From Paenibacillaceae bacterium UBA6304 (GTDB lineage Bacteria > Bacillota > Bacilli > Paenibacillales > Paenibacillaceae), in assembly GCA_002439285.1 (NCBI GenBank), contig DJTQ01000179.1, positions 1 to 8,987 on the forward strand: a stretch of DNA of 8,987 bases. The letters run 5' to 3'. This document shows positions 6,053 to 8,987 of the stretch, piece by piece; position 1 is the stretch's first letter; every line of letters starts with the position of its first letter. Position numbers and translations under genes: made by a program. The notes beneath the pieces are model-generated. The model was given only the letters and a program-made list of their open reading frames with translations, did no database searches and was not told the origin of the DNA.

Positions 6053-6104
6053 GCCGGGCAGCATCGGAATTGCCCCTCCATCCGGCACCACCCCTAGAAA
6101 AGTG

Positions 6105-6133
6105 TTGTAACCCGCGCCAAAACAAGGTATAGT
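6105..6133 (+). promoter_or_regulatory. Sigma-A-type promoter of the potABCD operon
   Basis: TTGTAA (6105-6110) and TATAGT (6128-6133) are separated by the ideal 17 bases, each close to consensus (TTGACA, TATAAT). The start of transcription would be near 6140, about 106 bases before potA. A terminator-like hairpin lies between this promoter and the gene. Confidence 0.7.
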
Positions 6134-6165
6134 GAATATGCAAAAAATGAATCGATAGACCTGAT

Positions 6166-6200
6166 AAAGCCATACCAATGGATATGGCTTTTTTTTTCTT
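6166..6200 (+). terminator. Terminator-like hairpin inside the pot operon leader
   Basis: AAAGCCATA (6166-6174) and TATGGCTTT (6183-6191) form a perfect nine-base stem with an 8-base loop, and nine consecutive T occupy 6189-6197, then CTT. This is a textbook intrinsic terminator on the + strand; read in reverse there is no T-run. It lies about 26 bases after the predicted transcription start and 46 bases before potA, so it suits an attenuator or the end of a short leader RNA. It could also be a back-up terminator of the upstream gene if the promoter at 6105 is not used. Confidence 0.8.
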
Positions 6201-6203
6201 AAA

Positions 6204-6237
6204 GTTAACATTTAACCAACAACCTATGAAGGAGTTG
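6204..6237 (+). promoter_or_regulatory. Palindrome and RBS-sequestering hairpin before potA
   Basis: GTTAA (6204-6208) and TTAAC (6212-6216) form a short palindrome. Next, CAAC (6217-6220) plus CCT (6223-6225) can pair with AGG (6230-6232) plus GTTG (6234-6237) around ATGA. That weak hairpin would cover the ribosome binding site AAGGAG (6229-6234). Regulation of translation is possible but not shown. Confidence 0.3.
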
Positions 6238-6245
6238 CTGCATAA

Positions 6246-7214
6246 ATGATTGAATTGTCCGGGGTTGAAAAACACTTTGCTGGACAAGTCGTTGTGCATC
6301 CGCTTTCGCTCACCATTAAGGAAGGGGAATTCCTGACCTTGCTGGGCCCAAGCGGCTGCGGCAAGACGACGATTCTGCGTATGATTGCCGGATTTGAGCA
6401 TCCGTCTAAGGGGAAAATCTTATTGGATGGCGCCGATCTGACGAGCCTGCCACCGAATCGCCGGGATTTGAACCTGGTCTTTCAGCACTATGCGTTGTTT
6501 CCGCATATGACGGTAGAGGACAATATCGCCTTCGGACTGAAGATGAAGAAGCTGCCGGCCAAAGAGCAACAGGAACGCATTCAGGAAGCGGTAGCGATGA
6601 CCCAACTGACACCGCTGGTCAAGCGTTATCCGCACCAGCTTTCCGGAGGACAACAGCAGCGGGTGGCGATCGCACGCGCGATTGCAAACAAGCCGAAGGT
6701 GCTGCTGTTGGATGAGCCGCTCGGCGCGCTCGACTTGCAGCTACGGAAGAATCTGCAGTCGGAGCTGAAGCATCTGCAGCGTAGCTTAGGTATTACATTT
6801 GTATACGTTACGCATGATCAAGAAGAAGCGATGATGCTGTCTGACCGGATTGTAATTATGAATAGCGGTAAGGTGGAGCAAATCGGTACACCGCGGGAAA
6901 TTTACGCCGCGCCGACCACTCTGTTCTCCGCTACATTCGTGGGAGAGAATAATATCTTCTCACAGGATGGGCGGTTGTTTGCTGTGCGTCCGGAAAAGCT
7001 GAAGGCTGTCCGTACGGAGGATGGAGCCAAGCGGATCGGAGAAGTACTGGATGTCCTGTATTTGGGAAGCATCCATAAACTGATCGTTCAACTTGAGGAT
7101 GAGCCGATGACGGTGTCCATCGTATTTGATTTTACCGATGAACGCCCTTGGCAAGTAGGAGAGAGAGTCGGCGTGAATTGGAATGCGGAGGATGAGGTGG
7201 TTATCGGATCATGA
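6246..7214 (+). CDS. potA: Spermidine/putrescine ABC transporter ATP-binding protein PotA
   Basis: Cytoplasmic ATPase, 322 residues, powering polyamine import with PotB, PotC and PotD. The nucleotide-binding domain is complete: Walker A GPSGCGKT (34-41), Q-loop Gln-80, signature LSGGQQQR (132-139), Walker B VLLLDEP (152-158) and the switch histidine in VTHDQEEA (His-190). The stretch [24 protein letters not shown] matches the PotA branch of the family, and a TOBE-like C-terminal domain occupies about 240-322. It is shorter than E. coli PotA (378), mainly at the C-terminus, as in many Bacillota. ATG 6246 directly follows an in-frame stop (6243-6245); AAGGAG (6229-6234) is 11 bases upstream. 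Its stop overlaps the potB start by four bases (ATGA). Other substrates handled by this transporter class, such as thiamine or iron, are less likely given the PotB/PotC matches. Confidence 0.93.
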   Translation: MIELSGVEKHFAGQVVVHPLSLTIKEGEFLTLLGPSGCGKTTILRMIAGFEHPSKGKILLDGADLTSLPPNRRDLNLVFQHYALFPHMTVEDNIAFGLKMKKLPAKEQQERIQEAVAMTQLTPLVKRYPHQLSGGQQQRVAIARAIANKPKVLLLDEPLGALDLQLRKNLQSELKHLQRSLGITFVYVTHDQEEAMMLSDRIVIMNSGKVEQIGTPREIYAAPTTLFSATFVGENNIFSQDGRLFAVRPEKLKAVRTEDGAKRIGEVLDVLYLGSIHKLIVQLEDEPMTVSIVFDFTDERPWQVGERVGVNWNAEDEVVIGS

Positions 7215-8059
7215 AGAAATCTAGCATGGGCCTCCTGCCGGTCCTCCTGTGGCTGAGTCTGTTCCTGGTCGTGCCGATGCTGATCGTGGTAGGGATTTCT
7301 TTTATGAGCCGGGACGATCTCGGCAACGTGGTGTTTCATTTTAATCTGGACGCTTACGCTACGTTTTTCGATCCGCTGTATTTAGGCATTTATTGGGACA
7401 CGATTGTTCTGTCTATATTAACTACGGCTTTATGTTTGCTGCTCAGTTATCCGTTGGCTTACTATATTGCAAATGCCGGTCCGAAAATGCAAACCTGGGG
7501 ACTCGCGATGATCACGATCCCGTTTTGGATCAATTTTCTAATCCGCACCTATGCTTGGGTGCTTTTACTACGGACCCAAGGCGTAGTCAACAATCTCTTA
7601 ATCGATTTGGGCTTTATTCAGGAGCCGCTACAAATGCTCTACACGAAGGGAGCCGTGCTGCTTGGCATGGTGTACACCTTCATTCCGTTCATGGTGCTTA
7701 CGATTTACGTAGCGCTGGAACAAATGGATAAGAAGCTTCTTGAGGCTGCCAGCGATCTGGGAGCGACCGGTTGGAAATCGTTCTGGCATATTACGCTGCC
7801 GCAAACGAAATCCGGAATCATGACGGGCTCCGTACTGGTTTATGTATCTACCACCGGAATGTTTGTAGTCACGGACATTCTCGGCGGAGCCAAATCGGCG
7901 ATGATCAGCAACATTATTCAAAGCCAGTTTCTTGGGGCGCGCAATTGGCCGTTCGGCTCGGCGTTGTCGGTCATTTTCGTGATCACTTCACTGATTTTGA
8001 TCGCCCTCTTCAATAAAGCTATGACTTCCAAACACATGACTGCAAAGGAGGGACGCTGA
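7211..8059 (+). CDS. potB: Spermidine/putrescine ABC transporter permease PotB
   Basis: Integral membrane subunit of 282 residues with about six membrane segments (roughly 8-30, 62-86, 95-120, 148-168, 205-222, 247-270). The EAA loop that docks on the ATPase is seen as LLEAASDLGATGWKSFWHIT ending in LP (residues 177-197). Sequence signatures shared with E. coli PotB include SRDDLG, DPLY near residue 55, IPFWINFLIRTYAW, and the stretch DILGGAKSAMISNIIQSQFL followed by ARNWPFG. The start ATG 7211 overlaps the potA stop (ATGA), with GAGGTGG (7194-7200) ten bases upstream. Coupling to potA is expected. PotB pairs with PotC to form the membrane channel. Confidence 0.93.
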   Translation: MKKSSMGLLPVLLWLSLFLVVPMLIVVGISFMSRDDLGNVVFHFNLDAYATFFDPLYLGIYWDTIVLSILTTALCLLLSYPLAYYIANAGPKMQTWGLAMITIPFWINFLIRTYAWVLLLRTQGVVNNLLIDLGFIQEPLQMLYTKGAVLLGMVYTFIPFMVLTIYVALEQMDKKLLEAASDLGATGWKSFWHITLPQTKSGIMTGSVLVYVSTTGMFVVTDILGGAKSAMISNIIQSQFLGARNWPFGSALSVIFVITSLILIALFNKAMTSKHMTAKEGR

Positions 8060-8865
8060 TGAAGAGCAAGAATCACCCGCTACTCGGGATCCATTCCCTG
8101 CTGGTCATGATCTTTATTTATTTGCCGATCGCTTTTATCATCGCGTATTCGTTCAACAGTTCCCGGCTTGCCGCGGACTGGAGCGGATTTACTTTTGAAT
8201 GGTATGTCTCCTTGTTCAACAACCGTCGTGTCATGGAGGCGCTTAGCAATACGCTAATCATTGCACTGGTCTCCACCGTGGTCTCCACGCTGTTGGGAAC
8301 GATCGCTGCAATCGCCATCCGCAAGGTCGGGCGCAAGAGTAGAGCCGGCATAGGCGGGTTGCTTTATCTGCCGATTATTATACCGGATATTATTATGGGC
8401 TTGTCCCTGTTGGTGCTGTTTACTCAATTTCATATCCCGCCTGGAAAATTCACGATTATCATCGCACATATCACATTCAGTATTTCATATGTGTATGTGA
8501 TCGTGACAACGAGATTGACCGGCATGAAGGGCCAGTTGGAAGAAGCGGCTCAGGATCTTGGAGCCGATGCTTGGCAGACCTTCCGCTATGTCACTCTGCC
8601 GCAGATTATGCCGGGAATTATTTCAGGAGCGATCATTGCATTCACCATGTCGCTCGATGATTTCATGGTGAGCTTCTTCGTCAGCGGTCCAAGCTCGACG
8701 ACGCTGCCGATCTACATTTACGGACAAGTCAAACGGGGTATTTCCCCGGAAATTAACGCGTTATGTACGATTTTGATCGTCGTGAGTGTTACCTTGATTT
8801 TCCTGGCCCAATTTGCGTTAAATAGAGGGAAAGGCCAGAAGAAACAATCAGTGCTCCCGTTTTAG
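8059..8865 (+). CDS. potC: Spermidine/putrescine ABC transporter permease PotC
   Basis: Second membrane permease, 268 residues, with about six hydrophobic segments starting at residues 11-32. The EAA loop is EEAAQDLGADAWQTFRYVTL followed by PQ (161-182). Strong PotC signatures are FTMSLDDFMVSFFVSGPSSTTLP and KRGISPEINAL, both closely matching E. coli PotC. The ATG at 8059 shares one base with the potB stop (TGATG), and AGGAGG (8046-8051) lies seven bases upstream. The overlap points to translational coupling and one-to-one production with PotB. Fifty bases separate the end of potC from the start of the binding-protein gene, with no terminator between them. Confidence 0.94.
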   Translation: MKSKNHPLLGIHSLLVMIFIYLPIAFIIAYSFNSSRLAADWSGFTFEWYVSLFNNRRVMEALSNTLIIALVSTVVSTLLGTIAAIAIRKVGRKSRAGIGGLLYLPIIIPDIIMGLSLLVLFTQFHIPPGKFTIIIAHITFSISYVYVIVTTRLTGMKGQLEEAAQDLGADAWQTFRYVTLPQIMPGIISGAIIAFTMSLDDFMVSFFVSGPSSTTLPIYIYGQVKRGISPEINALCTILIVVSVTLIFLAQFALNRGKGQKKQSVLPF

Positions 8866-8915
8866 AGGAGTACTTCAACTTATCATATGAGGAAAGAAAG
8901 AGAGGAGATAATGAA

Positions 8916-8987
8916 TTGAAAAAAATGAAATGGGCCGGCCTGGTGCTGGCGGCTACTATGGTGCTTACGGTATTGTCGGGTTGTGGA
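8916..8987 (+). CDS. potD: Substrate-binding lipoprotein PotD, 3' end missing
   Basis: Only the first 24 codons are in the window. They encode a lipoprotein signal peptide: MKKMKW, a hydrophobic core, and the lipobox LSGC at residues 20-23, followed by Gly. The protein would be lipid-anchored outside the membrane. The TTG at 8916 is chosen because AGGAG (8903-8907) lies eight bases upstream; the in-frame ATG at 8925 would be 17 bases away, and the ATG at 8911 reads ATG AAT TGA and stops at once. Assignment as PotD rests on position after potABC and on the lipoprotein signal, since the binding domain is outside the window. It belongs to the pot operon. Confidence 0.8.
   Translation, partial: MKKMKWAGLVLAATMVLTVLSGCG

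Larger units (their letters stand above)
5941..6245. other. 305-base gene-free region between the stalk-domain gene and potA
   Basis: No coding sequence is supported here. It contains the terminator of the stalk-domain gene, the promoter of the pot operon, a second terminator-like hairpin inside the pot leader, a short palindrome and the potA ribosome binding site. Confidence 0.8.

Noticed and set aside
6138..6158. Six-codon leader peptide (ATG CAA AAA ATG ... TAG) before the pot terminator
   Set aside because: It begins at about the predicted transcription start, so it would have no ribosome binding site, and it shows no codon bias suggesting a sensing peptide.
6053..6245. Known riboswitch class in the pot leader
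   Set aside because: Only about 26 bases lie between the predicted transcript start and the terminator stem, too short for most aptamers, and I recognise no conserved aptamer motif.
5796..6401. 201-codon open frame on the - strand
   Set aside because: It crosses the stalk gene end, a strong + strand terminator, the pot promoter and the conserved Walker A region of potA; the protein looks like no family and runs antisense to all of these.

Overview
The window reads as chromosomal DNA of a low-to-mid-GC Gram-positive bacterium, most likely Paenibacillus or a close relative. The reasons are: a rapZ-glmR-whiA-HPr/Crh gene order typical of Bacillota; strong AGGAGG-type ribosome binding sites; frequent TTG/GTG starts; exported proteins with Gram-positive signal peptides; and a copper-amine-oxidase-type 'stalk' domain protein of a kind abundant in Paenibacillaceae. 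The genus is inferred from protein resemblance only. All genes lie on the + strand.

Layout. (1) Positions 2-3213 hold a conserved housekeeping block: rapZ (5' end outside the window), glmR/yvcK, whiA, and a small HPr/Crh-family gene with its own extended -10 promoter. (2) Positions 3214-3713 are a 500-base gene-free stretch that is unusually structured. It holds a terminator, a six-run G-quadruplex motif, four copies of a 26-base palindromic repeat each nested in its own complementary flanks, and a roughly 100-base long inverted repeat. (3) Positions 3714-5940 encode three exported proteins: a SIMPL-domain protein, a small secreted protein of unknown function, and a stalk-domain protein. The first and third are closed by strong intrinsic terminators. 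(4) Positions 6105-8987 hold a polyamine-type ABC transporter operon, potA-potB-potC-potD, with potD cut by the window end. The potA, potB and potC frames overlap by 1-4 bases.

How the parts fit. RapZ, GlmR and WhiA link nucleotide-sugar/cell-wall precursor supply with growth and division, and the HPr/Crh protein links the locus to carbon-source signalling. The pot operon encodes one ATPase, two permeases and a lipoprotein that binds substrate, i.e. a complete importer, probably for spermidine/putrescine. Its only good promoter lies upstream of a near-perfect intrinsic terminator in the 5' leader, so the operon seems to need terminator read-through. That leader and the hairpin-rich intergenic region at 3329-3657 are the parts least explained by standard annotation.
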